Below, one piece after another: positions 25,529 to 33,501 of a stretch of 34,214 nt of DNA; within the stretch, counting starts at the first letter, position 1, and each line of letters opens with the position of its first letter. Source of the stretch: Prolixibacteraceae bacterium (lineage in GTDB: Bacteria; Bacteroidota; Bacteroidia; Bacteroidales; Prolixibacteraceae). The notes under the pieces are model-generated. The model was not told where the DNA came from. It searched no databases and saw only the letters and a list, made by a program, of their open reading frames with translations. Where the stretch lies: the NCBI GenBank assembly GCA_025355875.1, contig JANXYV010000209.1:1-34214 (forward strand), read 5' to 3'. The position numbers and the translations under genes were made by a program.

Positions 25529-27448
25529 ATGAAACATCTTATTCTTTGTACGTTCCTGCTCACTTCATATTTTGTATCGTTTGCTCAGACCAAACTGCTT
25601 ATCGATCGCAAGGACGGAAAAAAAGATTCGATCGCGGTGAATACCATTTCGCAGATCAGGTTTTCTTCTCCGGGCATTAATGAGCCTTCGCTACTCGAAG
25701 TAGTTACAGTTCTGGATTCAGCAAAGGCTAAATTTATTGAATATGCAAATTTAACAAAGGGAGATTTAATGTATTCATTAGACTTAACTGAAAACTGGTT
25801 AATGAAACAACCTAATGTGAAGTCAACTTTTTCAATGGGTGATGGATACATATATATTACATTAAAATCGGGGCTTAAAACCACCTTTTATTTTAATGAG
25901 GTTGATGATAACGGAATAAGCGTTTACAGAGGTGGAAAAGCTGGCAGTCCGATTCATGCAGGCAGTGAATTTATTAATAATGCAGAGGAGATTCTTTCCA
26001 AAAATGTTATTGAAAATAAGAAAGTATTACTTTTCGAAACTACCACCGATTTGGATTTAGAACCCCAAATCCCGGTTATTACTGATATTCTCAATAAAGC
26101 CGGCTTGGATCTGAAAGTTACCGTTTTAAAATATAAACAATGTACGGCAGAAGCTGTAGAAACTTTCAAGGACTATGGTTTGGTTATTATCGACGGGCAT
26201 GGTCAGATAAGTACATTCGAACTTGGAACCTATGTGGATTTTACAAATAAGCCCAAAACTGAAGAATCAGTTAAAAATGAAATCAAAACTCAGTTAGGTT
26301 CAGGTAGCGCAGATAAAGTAAGTTCAGGCGCTATTGAATTGGCAGCAAGCATTAAAGCGAATCCTCAGCAATCGGATTGGGTTAAACGCATTATAAAAGA
26401 AGACAGATATACCACATGGTTATCAGGGAAATACATAGCCACATTACCTCCAATGCCAAAGACCATCATTTTTGGGAATATGTGCAATAGTGGATGGATA
26501 ATCAAGTACTTAACTACTCCAGAGAGAAAAATTACCCTTACGGATAAAAGCGTGGTTACCTATCCGGCAAAAACTGATACTTTTGAATACGCAGTAGGCA
26601 GAACTTTTATTGAGCGTGGTTTAATCAGTTATTATGGATTCACCCGGAATGAATACTTAAACAGGCGCAATGTAGTAATACCGGCAGGTACCTCCAGGGG
26701 GGTTCCGGATGATTTTTCCAAGAAAGTGGAAAAGATATTTGTACAAAGATTAGCAAAAGACAATGACAGCACAGGTATTGCGAATTTAAAACCGGATAAT
26801 AAAACGGAGTATTTCGATCCGGATCGCAGAAATATTGACTTGAGGCTTTATGGTGACTTATATTTCAGACACTACGGTGAAAAAGATTACAGTTACCAAA
26901 AGTGCGGAGATACGCTCACTGATGCCCGCGACGGGCAGAAGTATGCAACCGTCTGCATTGGCAAACAAAACTGGATGGCACAGAACCTGAATTATGATGC
27001 TACCGGGAGTGCCTGCTATAATAACATCCCAGGTAACTGCACCATCTATGGAAGATTATATGATTGGAATACTGTTATGCAAGGGGCAAGTGCAAGTGAT
27101 TCCGATCCAAGCGGTGTGCAGGGAGTTTGTCCGAAAGGCTGGCACGTTCCAAGCAAAGCAGAATGGGATAAATTAATCATTTCTCTGGGAGGAAAGGATG
27201 CTGCAGGCTTTTCACTAATGTCAACAACATGGGGAAGTGGCACAAATAGTAGTGGTTTTAATGTCCTTCCTGCGGGTTGCTTCATTTTACCACCGAACAA
27301 CTTTGGACTACTAGGTTCCACCACCTTATTTGCAACCTCATCCAAGGATGAAAATGGGAATATGCTTGAAGTTGGACTTAATGGCACTGCAAAGGTAACA
27401 ATTGGCATTGGACAAGGTTCTTCGTGTCGCTGTGTAAAAAATCCATAA
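25529..27448 (+). CDS. Caspase-like (clan CD) secreted protein with C-terminal Fib_succ_major domain (P2)
   Basis: A 639-residue paralogue of P1 (19405-21414). It has an ordinary signal peptide (MKHLILCTFLLTSYFVSFAQ) in place of a lipobox, one I-x-x-I-x-F-S motif, then the same N-terminal and protease-like modules. Shared landmarks are AKFIE, NGIS-x2-RGG, IENKKVLL, DYGLVI-x3-HG (His224), LP-x-MP-x-TII-x-GN-x-C-x-SG (Cys319), DNDSTG and YG-x-KDYSY. After about residue 459 it switches to a Fibrobacter succinogenes major paralogous domain (ARDGQKYATVCIGKQNWMAQ, RLYDWNTVM, VCPKGWHVPSKAEWDKL, CRCVKNP). It lacks a T9SS tail. It is probably exported, with the C-terminal domain acting in binding. Protease activity is suggested only by the His and Cys motifs. 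Confidence 0.7.
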   Translation: MKHLILCTFLLTSYFVSFAQTKLLIDRKDGKKDSIAVNTISQIRFSSPGINEPSLLEVVTVLDSAKAKFIEYANLTKGDLMYSLDLTENWLMKQPNVKSTFSMGDGYIYITLKSGLKTTFYFNEVDDNGISVYRGGKAGSPIHAGSEFINNAEEILSKNVIENKKVLLFETTTDLDLEPQIPVITDILNKAGLDLKVTVLKYKQCTAEAVETFKDYGLVIIDGHGQISTFELGTYVDFTNKPKTEESVKNEIKTQLGSGSADKVSSGAIELAASIKANPQQSDWVKRIIKEDRYTTWLSGKYIATLPPMPKTIIFGNMCNSGWIIKYLTTPERKITLTDKSVVTYPAKTDTFEYAVGRTFIERGLISYYGFTRNEYLNRRNVVIPAGTSRGVPDDFSKKVEKIFVQRLAKDNDSTGIANLKPDNKTEYFDPDRRNIDLRLYGDLYFRHYGEKDYSYQKCGDTLTDARDGQKYATVCIGKQNWMAQNLNYDATGSACYNNIPGNCTIYGRLYDWNTVMQGASASDSDPSGVQGVCPKGWHVPSKAEWDKLIISLGGKDAAGFSLMSTTWGSGTNSSGFNVLPAGCFILPPNNFGLLGSTTLFATSSKDENGNMLEVGLNGTAKVTIGIGQGSSCRCVKNP

Positions 27449-27484
27449 ATTCTTTAATCACGCCAATTGGTAATACTAATTTCA

Positions 27485-27688
27485 ATGCGCAACTTTGGCA
27501 AGAAACCTGGAACCATTCCGCAGGGAGCTCCCGGACTTACTGCTGAGTGGCTGAAAACACAACCGAATGCCGGTACTGTCAATGTAGAAGGCAATACTGT
27601 TATCAATATTAAATTGAAATCAGTTACACCTGGTATATTTTTTCTGGATATCAAGGACAATGATGGACTATGTATTTCCTGTACGTGA
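27485..27688 (+). pseudogene. Fragment of a third caspase-like gene (P3), N-terminal domain only
   Basis: The frame NFGKKPGTIPQGAPGLTAEW continues to VNVEGNTVINIKLKS and GIFFLDIKDNDG, closely matching residues about 51-113 of P1; the first 60 aligned bases differ at only 7 positions. No lipoprotein signal precedes it and the protease core and C-terminal domain are absent. Similarity ends at about 27684. A separate short frame from 27670 to 27792 (40 codons, including ILKEGSEIIVLDSEKLDSL) follows and may be part of another broken gene. This is a remnant of a P1-type gene, not of P2. Confidence 0.85.
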
Positions 27689-27854
27689 GATTCAGACGTA
27701 ACTTTTGGATTCTGAAAGAAGGCAGTGAAATCATTGTTTTGGATTCTGAAAAACTCGACAGCCTAATAAACGCAATACCATACAATGCATGATAAGTAGC
27801 TGAAATGCCCAACTTATTGGAATTAAACTAAACATAAGCTTGCTCATTGTGCAA

Positions 27855-27941
27855 AAACACATTGCCAACATTTACGAAAAGCTACATGTAAACTCTCGTG
27901 CACAAATTATCATGCTGGCAACCAAACATAAATGGCTGTAA
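27855..27941 (+). pseudogene. 3' stub of a second response regulator
   Basis: The frame KHIANIYEKLHVNSRAQIIM continues to TKHKWL and a stop. It matches the last 28 residues of the regulator at 23464-24141. Only seven base differences lie in this stretch and five are synonymous, so the second regulator was probably under selection for some time before it lost its 5' part. The receiver domain, most of the HTH and any matching kinase are gone. Confidence 0.88.
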
Positions 27942-27954
27942 ATCCTGAAATATT

Positions 27955-28323
27955 CTATTGCGATTTATAATACCTCCGGAACAACACCTTTTTCAAATCC
28001 CTAAAAATGACCTGATGTGCCAGTACTTCCAGATCATTGTAATGAGGCAATTCCTGATGTGCTTTGGCTATTTCGCGTTCGGTAATGTCAACCTGGTACA
28101 AAACAGCCATCAGGCGGCTATAATCTCTGTCAAGATATATCGCAATCTGGATGATCAACTGATCGTGCAACTCATGATAAGCATTTTCAACATCTCCCGA
28201 AAAGGTAATTTCGATACCAAACATACCAAAATCCTTCATAATCTGGTCAGCGGTTTCGCGGACAATGTCTTCCTTATTCAGAAAGAATTCAATGTTGTTG
28301 TTTTGCAGGTTAACCAGATCCAT
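27955..28323 (-). CDS. Small conserved protein D, unknown function (intact copy)
   Basis: A 122-residue, probably cytoplasmic, helical protein without signal peptide or membrane segment; I do not recognise a named domain. Strongly conserved stretches shared with the other copies are VRETA-x-QIMKDFGMFGIEI, ITFSG-x-VENAY, DRDYSRLM, ELPHYNDLEVLAHQ and IFRDLKKVLFRRYYKS. The ATG at 28323 lies 53 bp downstream of the fumarase stop on the same strand, beyond a strong hairpin, so it may be partly cotranscribed with fumarase. Its conservation in a full, a start-less and a remnant copy makes it a marker of the duplicated block. Confidence 0.75.
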   Translation of the reverse strand: MDLVNLQNNNIEFFLNKEDIVRETADQIMKDFGMFGIEITFSGDVENAYHELHDQLIIQIAIYLDRDYSRLMAVLYQVDITEREIAKAHQELPHYNDLEVLAHQVIFRDLKKVLFRRYYKSQ

Positions 28324-28339
28324 GTAATTTTCTTTTAAT

Positions 28340-28372
28340 AGTGAGCGGGTGACTTGGAGTCACCCGCTCACT
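28340..28372 (-). terminator. Perfect 15-bp hairpin between fumarase and gene D
   Basis: AGTGAGCGGGTGACT and AGTCACCCGCTCACT (28340-28354 and 28358-28372) are perfect inverted arms around a 3-base loop, 4 bp after the fumarase stop codon on the minus strand. There is no T-tract after it in that direction (ATTAAAAG follows), so it may work as an mRNA 3'-end stabiliser or weak attenuator instead of a classical terminator. Confidence 0.65.
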
Positions 28373-28376
28373 AAAA

Positions 28377-29981
28377 TTATAATTGCTTGAAAAAGTCGTT
28401 TCCTTTATCGTCGACGATAATAAATGCTGGGAAGTTTTCAACACGAATCTTGCGAATAGCTTCCATTCCAAGTTCTTCAAAATCGATTACTTCGCTCGAT
28501 TTGATACTTACTTTGGCCAAAATTGCGGCAGGTCCGCCAATCGAACCAAGGTAGAATCCGCCATGCTTTTTACAGGCATCGGTCACCTGCTGACTGCGGT
28601 TTCCTTTGGCAACCATGATCATCGATCCGCCCATACTCATAAAGAAATCGACATAAGGATCCATTCGTCCGGCTGTGGTCGGGCCAAAACTTCCGGAAGC
28701 CATTCCTTTCGGTGTTTTTGCTGGCCCTGCATAATAAACCGGATATCTTTTCAAGTATTCAGGCATTGGCTGACCAGCATCCAGCATTTCTTTCAGACGA
28801 AGATGTGCCATATCTCGGGCCACAATCAAGGTTCCTGAAAGATTCAGTCTGGTTTTTATCGGATATTGGGATAGTTTTTTCAATACCTCTTCCATCGGCT
28901 GATCCAAATCAATGTCAACCGCTGGCTGCATGTGCGGAGCCATTGCAGGTAAGAAACGAGCCGGATTACGTTCAAGTTCTTCAAGGAAAATTCCATCTTC
29001 AGTAATTTTTGCTTTGATGTTGCGATCAGCAGAGCAACTAACTCCCAAACCAACCGGACAAGATGCGGCATGGCGCGGAAGTCGAATCACGCGTACATCG
29101 TGAACAAAGTATTTTCCGCCAAACTGAGCGCCCAGTCCGCATTCCTGTGCAATTTTTTCGATTTTCTTTTCCCATTCCAGATCTCGGAAAGCCTGACCGC
29201 CCTCATTTCCCTCGGTGGGTAAATGATCCAGATAGCCTGCAGATGCTTTCTTTACAGTAGCAAGAGTTGCTTCAGCAGAAGTTCCGCCGATAACCACTGC
29301 CAGATGGTATGGCGGACAGGCCGAAGTTCCCAGATCCATGATTTTTTCCTTAATAAATTTGGTCAGGTTCTCGTCAGTCAGAAGAGATTTGGTCTGTTGG
29401 TACAGGTAAGTTTTATTTCCGGAGCCACCTCCTTTTGTTATGAAAAGGAACTCATATGAATTTCCTTTTTCAGAATAAATATCAATCTGGGCAGGAAGGT
29501 TAGTTCCTGTATTTTTCTCATCCATCATGGTTAACGGAACCACCTGCGAATAGCGAAGATTACGATCCTGATAGGTGTTATAAATGCCTTTTGAAAGGAA
29601 TTCAGCATCATTTACCCCGGTATAAACATCTTCACCTTTTTTACCCATCACAATGGCTGTACCAGTATCCTGGCAGGTTGGCAATTCGCCTTCAGCTGAA
29701 ACAACCTGGTTAAGCAACATGGTGTAAGCCACAAACCGATCGTTATCAGTAGCTTCCGGATCTTTCAGTATCAAGGCAAGCTTTTCGAGGTGCGATGAAC
29801 GGAGAAAGAAAGAAACATCGGCAAAAGCTTCTCTGGCAAGTAATTCAAGACCTTCAGGAGCAACTTTCAGGATTTTTCGTCCATCGAATTCGGTAGTTGA
29901 GACAAAATCTTTGGTCAATAAACGATACGATGTGGTATCATTTTTAATTGGAAATGGTTTTTGGTAAGCGAATTTTGACAT
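28377..29981 (-). CDS. fumA: Class I (iron-sulfur) fumarate hydratase
   Basis: A 534-residue enzyme interconverting fumarate and L-malate in the cytoplasm (TCA cycle or reductive branch). It is the oxygen-sensitive class I type with a [4Fe-4S] cluster. The three cluster cysteines can be placed as Cys103 (LPTCQDTGT), Cys222 (TSACPPYH) and Cys316 ([10 protein letters not shown]), with spacing equal to that of E. coli FumA. Other blocks include [22 protein letters not shown] and [14 protein letters not shown]. Both alpha and beta regions are in one chain, as in the long single-chain form. It starts 26 bp after the TerC gene on the same strand, so DUF502-TerC-fumarase may form one transcript. Confidence 0.95.
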   Translation of the reverse strand: MSKFAYQKPFPIKNDTTSYRLLTKDFVSTTEFDGRKILKVAPEGLELLAREAFADVSFFLRSSHLEKLALILKDPEATDNDRFVAYTMLLNQVVSAEGELPTCQDTGTAIVMGKKGEDVYTGVNDAEFLSKGIYNTYQDRNLRYSQVVPLTMMDEKNTGTNLPAQIDIYSEKGNSYEFLFITKGGGSGNKTYLYQQTKSLLTDENLTKFIKEKIMDLGTSACPPYHLAVVIGGTSAEATLATVKKASAGYLDHLPTEGNEGGQAFRDLEWEKKIEKIAQECGLGAQFGGKYFVHDVRVIRLPRHAASCPVGLGVSCSADRNIKAKITEDGIFLEELERNPARFLPAMAPHMQPAVDIDLDQPMEEVLKKLSQYPIKTRLNLSGTLIVARDMAHLRLKEMLDAGQPMPEYLKRYPVYYAGPAKTPKGMASGSFGPTTAGRMDPYVDFFMSMGGSMIMVAKGNRSQQVTDACKKHGGFYLGSIGGPAAILAKVSIKSSEVIDFEELGMEAIRKIRVENFPAFIIVDDKGNDFFKQL

Positions 29982-30007
29982 GATATTAAAATCTAAATAA
30001 TTGAATA

Positions 30008-31081
30008 TTAATGGTATCTCTTTAAATTTGAATGAAGTGCTTCTTTTCCAGTTTCAGGAATTAATGCTGAAAACGCAACACTTAGAATTAATGTTAATGC
30101 AATGAAAATAAGTGAATAAGAAGATTTAAATCCGATATCGATCAGCCAATCTTTGGCTAGCAATTTAACTCCGACAAAAATCAGCAAGATACTTACACCA
30201 ACATTCAGGAACCTGAATTTATCGATCATGTTCGCCAGCAAGAAGAATAGAGTCCGCAATCCGATAATTGCAAAAATATTTGAAAAAAATACAACAAAAG
30301 GATCGAGCGAAACAGAAAACACCGCCGGAATTGAATCGAGCGCAAAAATGACATCGGTGAATTCGACCAACACCAGTACCAGCATTAATGGTGTAAAAAA
30401 AACTTTCCCATGAAAATTCAGGGCGAACCGATCTTCATGATATTCCTTAAGAATATTGAGATATTTTGAAAGAAATTTGACAATAACAGAATCGTGAGGA
30501 TCATGATGTTCAGCTTCCTTTTTAAACAGTATTTTAAATCCCTGAAAGATCAGAAAGGCACCAAAAATATAAAGTATCCATTCGAAACGGTGAATCAACG
30601 CAGCGCCGACGAAAATGAAGATAAACCGTAGAATGATTGCCCCCAAAACACCCCAGAAAAGAACTGTTTTGTAATTTTTCAAGGGTACCGAAAATCCCTG
30701 AAGGACAAGCAGAATAACAAAAACATTATCGATGGATAGCGTTTGTTCAATAAAATATCCCGCCAAATAGCTCATCGACATATTATCTCTGTATTCCGAT
30801 AGCATTCCTTCGAAATCTGCCGATTTAAATTTGAGTTCAGGAGCATACCTTTTCACAACCTCCTGAAGTTCCGGGAGGGATCTAATTCCATGCAGATGAT
30901 GTCCGAAAAAGAGAAGGAAAAGATAAAACCCTAAAGCAAGCGCTACCCAAATGCATGTCCAAGCCATAGCTTCCTTGGTTGACACAATGTGAGAATTTCG
31001 TCCAACTACCAATAAATCAATCATCAGAACGAAAATGATCAACGAAAGAAAACATGCCATTAAAATAATTTCTGTTGGCAT
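30008..31081 (-). CDS. TerC/Alx-family integral membrane protein
   Basis: A polytopic inner-membrane protein of 357 residues from the TerC (PF03741) family. Characteristic acidic residues lie inside membrane helices: [16 protein letters not shown] and [20 protein letters not shown] loop near the middle is His-rich ([13 protein letters not shown]). Family members such as Alx and YkoY/MeeF export Mn(II) or help metalate exported proteins, although the family was named from tellurite resistance. A role in metal-ion export is the most likely reading here. It is 5 bp after the DUF502 gene and 26 bp before fumarase, so the three are probably cotranscribed. No ter operon partner genes are present, which argues against a tellurite-resistance island. 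Confidence 0.9.
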   Translation of the reverse strand: MPTEIILMACFLSLIIFVLMIDLLVVGRNSHIVSTKEAMAWTCIWVALALGFYLFLLFFGHHLHGIRSLPELQEVVKRYAPELKFKSADFEGMLSEYRDNMSMSYLAGYFIEQTLSIDNVFVILLVLQGFSVPLKNYKTVLFWGVLGAIILRFIFIFVGAALIHRFEWILYIFGAFLIFQGFKILFKKEAEHHDPHDSVIVKFLSKYLNILKEYHEDRFALNFHGKVFFTPLMLVLVLVEFTDVIFALDSIPAVFSVSLDPFVVFFSNIFAIIGLRTLFFLLANMIDKFRFLNVGVSILLIFVGVKLLAKDWLIDIGFKSSYSLIFIALTLILSVAFSALIPETGKEALHSNLKRYH

Positions 31082-31086
31082 ACTCG

Positions 31087-31656
31087 CTAATTAACTTTTG
31101 TTACGCCTCCGGAAACAATGAACTTCATCACCTCCGATGGACTTAAATCAACCAATTTAACTGATTTCTCAGGAACAAAATATAGGATTCCTGAAAAAGC
31201 ATAGGAATGTGGAAAATATACTGCGACCATTTCCTGAACACCAAAATCCTCCAGGTTCTTCTCTGTGATAAAACCTAATCTAAAGAGCTGATTTTCTTCG
31301 TTCATGCAAACGAGCACCGGAACATTAAATTTTTTTTCTTTGCCAACAAAGGCAGTAAATAAATCCTGAAGTGACGTATAGATAAAATTCAGTATCGGAG
31401 CTCGGGCAAGAATTCGTTCGGTAAAGAAAATAAATGGCTTGGCGAGGATTGTTCCGCCAATGAGTCCAAGCAAAGAAACCGTAAAAAACAGAATTACAAT
31501 TCCGATCCCGGGAATGCTGACATGAAAATATTCCTTTAACGGATCGCCAATGATTCGATCCACGTAATTAAACATGAAAAAGACCGTATAGAGTGTTACA
31601 GCAAGCGGACCCAACAACAATAGTCCCTGAAGAAAATAGTTTAGAAGCCGTTTCAT
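31087..31656 (-). CDS. DUF502 family membrane protein
   Basis: A 189-residue inner-membrane protein of the DUF502 family (PF04367). Two N-terminal helices are visible (YFLQGLLLLGPLAVTLYTVFF, shown here by its ends YFLQ and VFF, and IGIVILFFTVSLLGLIGGTI), followed by the family signature IPGIG and a conserved soluble part (LVCMNEENQLFRLGFITE, VYFPHSYAFSGILYFVPE). Function is unknown. The ATG at 31656 is preferred because the upstream in-frame start at 31677 adds only a short polar leader. A near-consensus -7 box (TATCTTTC) lies on the minus strand at 31667-31674 and would fit the downstream ATG as start of the DUF502-TerC-fumarase unit. Confidence 0.86.
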   Translation of the reverse strand: MKRLLNYFLQGLLLLGPLAVTLYTVFFMFNYVDRIIGDPLKEYFHVSIPGIGIVILFFTVSLLGLIGGTILAKPFIFFTERILARAPILNFIYTSLQDLFTAFVGKEKKFNVPVLVCMNEENQLFRLGFITEKNLEDFGVQEMVAVYFPHSYAFSGILYFVPEKSVKLVDLSPSEVMKFIVSGGVTKVN

Positions 31657-31784
31657 ATTTTTTTGCGAAAGATACAACTTTTCCCCTTCTCATCGAAAAA
31701 CAAGAGAACCTTGAACCCTAATAAATTGTTATAAATACAACTTAAAATTTAGAATCTTTAAATTGAAATAAAGGCATTAAAACT

Positions 31785-32240
31785 ATGAAGAGAGTTACAT
31801 TTATAATATTTCTGGCAATTTCTATAATGTGCATTGCCCAGGATAAAAACAAACCAAGCATGAATACAGCATTGAAATTCAACAAATTGAATGATTATGA
31901 AAAATCAGTCATTGATAATAAAGGTACAGAACGACCCTATTCTGGTGTCTATTATAAGTTCGACAAAGCCGGAACTTATCTATGTAAAAAATGCAATGCA
32001 CCTTTGTATCGCTCAACAGATAAATTTGATGCACAATGTGGTTGGCCAAGTTTTGATGATGAAATTAAGGGAGCGGTTAAAAGAACTACCGATTCTGACG
32101 GAAGTCGCACAGAAATTACCTGTGCCAAATGTGGCGCACATTTAGGCCATGTCTTTGTTGGAGAAGGATTCACCCCTAAAAATACCAGGCATTGTGTTAA
32201 TTCAATTTCCCTGATCTTTCAACCGGAAATCAAGGAATAG
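31785..32240 (+). CDS. msrB: Exported peptide-methionine (R)-S-oxide reductase
   Basis: A 151-residue MsrB that reduces methionine-R-sulfoxide in proteins. Zinc ligands are two CxxC pairs, Cys67/Cys70 (CKKC) and Cys113/Cys116 (CAKC). The CGWPSF motif is present and the catalytic Cys137 lies in RHCVNSISL (RYC-x-NS in most homologues). An N-terminal signal peptide ([19 protein letters not shown]) points to a periplasmic repair enzyme. MsrA is not fused or adjacent. It is divergent from the DUF502 gene across 128 bp containing no gene. Electron supply to a periplasmic MsrB would need a thioredoxin-like partner, not seen in this window. Confidence 0.95.
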   Translation: MKRVTFIIFLAISIMCIAQDKNKPSMNTALKFNKLNDYEKSVIDNKGTERPYSGVYYKFDKAGTYLCKKCNAPLYRSTDKFDAQCGWPSFDDEIKGAVKRTTDSDGSRTEITCAKCGAHLGHVFVGEGFTPKNTRHCVNSISLIFQPEIKE

Positions 32241-32253
32241 ACAAATCAGCCAT

Positions 32254-32376
32254 TTACATCCTGACAATCCGGTAAACTTCTTCAAAGTTTTTGACTTCCG
32301 TCAATTTTGTTCGCAATCTGGCGATTTCGAGAAAATCGTTGGTATAAATTTCAAAGAAATGGTTCATGATATTCAT
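32254..32376 (-). CDS. Possible 40-aa small protein or gene fragment
   Basis: A short minus-strand frame starts at an ATG with NHFFEIYTNDFLEIARLRTK and ends at VYRIVRM. Its composition is protein-like (amphipathic helical), unlike the AT-rich spacer beyond it, and it converges with msrB 14 bp away. It has no recognisable family and could be the tail of a lost gene or a chance frame. Confidence 0.3.
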   Translation of the reverse strand: MNIMNHFFEIYTNDFLEIARLRTKLTEVKNFEEVYRIVRM

Positions 32377-32816
32377 GTTCTTCTTTCATGTGGTACCCAA
32401 AATAAAATCATGCCAAAATATTTGGATTCTATTACTTTATTTTCTATTATTGTATCAATAAATTAGAAATAATTCTAATTAAAAGAATCTCATGATAATA
32501 TTGAATCTTTTAGTTTCTTTTGAATTATCTAATCCGACTGCTAAATTTTGATGTTACTATACCATTTGTGTGGGTAACAAGAGGATTTACTCTGTAAAAA
32601 ATAAGCGAAATCAGCCTTAATAAATCCAAAAATCATTCTTACATCTTTTTCAAAGAAATTATTTAGTATAAACTAAATAATAACAACATCAATCCATTGG
32701 AAATGCATTGCGTTGCAGATATTTCAAATAATCAAGCACTATAATTAACAGATAGTTAATAAGTTGCTGACAAAAAATAGGTTGTAATTTTACAATCCTT
32801 AAATTATCTAAATATT
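32377..32816. other. AT-rich spacer with palindromes
   Basis: These 440 bp have no convincing gene. There are two perfect palindromes with identical ATAA loops: 32461-32480 (AATTAGAA/TTCTAATT) and 32659-32680 (TTATTTAGT/ACTAAATAA). A third, tighter one lies at 32782-32795 (TTGTAA-TT-TTACAA) just before the orphan HTH gene. They may be regulator binding sites or chance in a very AT-rich stretch. Confidence 0.5.
32764..32795 (+). promoter_or_regulatory. Possible promoter and operator of the orphan HTH gene
   Basis: A TTG at 32764-32766 and TAATTTTA at 32785-32792 (one mismatch to TAnnTTTG) are 18 bp apart. The -7-like box lies inside the palindrome TTGTAA-TT-TTACAA (32782-32795), 21 bp before the start codon. 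That arrangement would suit autorepression. Confidence 0.3.
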
Positions 32817-33083
32817 ATGACAAAAAAAAGATACACAGAATTGCAAATCTATCGTATCCTTCAAGAGAATGAGTCTGGTGTAACTATTTCCAATCTTATT
32901 AAAAAGTATGGCATCAGTCAAGCCACTATTTATAACTGGAGAAGTAAGTATGGAGGCATGAATATTTCGGAAATCCGAAGGATAAATGAACTGGAGGATG
33001 AAAATGACAGATTAAAACGAATGTTTGCAGATTTAAGTCTGGAAAACATTTTATTAAAAGGGAAACTTGAAAAGGAAAGATAA
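32817..33083 (+). CDS. Orphan IS3/IS911 OrfA-like helix-turn-helix protein
   Basis: An 88-residue protein with an N-terminal HTH of the transposase-8 type (PF01527): YTELQIYRILQENESGVT, then ISNLIKKYGISQATIYNWRS. A leucine-rich coiled coil follows (ELEDENDRLKRMFADLSLEN, ILLKGKLEKE). This is the DNA-binding first half of an IS3-family transposase. No orfB, programmed frameshift site or terminal inverted repeats were found in the 418 bp that follow, so it is a solitary OrfA. It may be an IS relic or an OrfA-derived regulator; its position just before a capsule-type antiterminator gene is notable. Codon use is AT-rich, like the neighbouring spacer. Confidence 0.78.
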   Translation: MTKKRYTELQIYRILQENESGVTISNLIKKYGISQATIYNWRSKYGGMNISEIRRINELEDENDRLKRMFADLSLENILLKGKLEKER

Positions 33084-33501
33084 GCAGCAAGCTTGATTAA
33101 CTTATATAACTTAATTAAGAGGAAAGTTGCTCAATATTATATTTCAATTTTAGAATTTTAGAATTTTTTCTGTTATGATGAAAAAAATATCGTAATTAAG
33201 TTACTCGATCTCAATATCTGACTTTAAAATCTCAATTAAAATAAAACAAAAATAAGTATTAGAACTAATATCATTTATATATTACTGATTTAATGGCATT
33301 TGTGCAATAATTCGATCAAATCGTGTGGATAAATATTTTTGTAGGGGGAGTCGGAAATTACGTATTGATTTTCTTGTTCAAACCATCTATTTTTACAAAG
33401 AGAAAAAGATTTAATTATTAGGACATGATTTTTTAAAAACCTAATTAGAATTTTTTTTAGAAAAAAAATAGAATTTCGATAACCAAATTAATTCTTACGA
33501 T
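33084..33501. other. AT-rich leader region upstream of the UpxY-like gene
   Basis: A 418-bp region without a gene. Its first half is very AT-rich and repetitive (for example two TTTTAGAATTTT-like units near 33153-33170). The second half holds the promoter at 33311-33341 and an untranslated leader of about 150 nt. Long leaders are typical for operons controlled by UpxY-type antitermination, but no specific leader element could be identified. Confidence 0.5.
33311..33341 (+). promoter_or_regulatory. Promoter of the UpxY-like gene
   Basis: TTCG at 33311-33314 (one mismatch to the -33 TTTG) is separated by 19 bp from TATTTTTG at 33334-33341, an exact TAnnTTTG box. The spacing fits the Bacteroidota consensus and predicts a leader of about 150 nt before the ATG at 33502. 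No invertible repeat flanks it, so phase variation is not indicated. Confidence 0.5.

Larger units (their letters stand above)
27854..28323. repeat. Segmental duplication, downstream copy (response-regulator 3' end + intact gene D)
   Basis: This is the partner of 24054-24523 at a constant 3800-bp offset. The regulator part is truncated at its 5' side at about 27854, while gene D is intact and adjoins the fumarase unit. That suggests this side carries the original D position. Confidence 0.88.

Noticed and set aside
19405-27448. Diversity-generating retroelement target proteins
   Set aside because: FGE-type and Fib_succ_major domains are known retroelement targets, but no reverse transcriptase, template repeat or near-identical variable repeat occurs in the window.
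14302-28323. Anti-phage caspase defence island
   Set aside because: The caspase-like proteins have lipoprotein or secretion signals and sit with surface proteins and a two-component system; no NTPase sensor, CRISPR or nuclease genes are present.
27955-28338. Plus-strand open frame opposite gene D
   Set aside because: It is the antisense shadow of D: the conserved copies and their substitutions follow the minus-strand frame.
30008-31081. Tellurite-resistance island
   Set aside because: The TerC-family gene stands alone with DUF502 and fumarase; TerD/TerZ-type partners are absent, so a metal-ion role is more likely.
33084-33501. Invertible capsule promoter
   Set aside because: No inverted repeats flank the promoter at 33311-33341 and no invertase gene is present.
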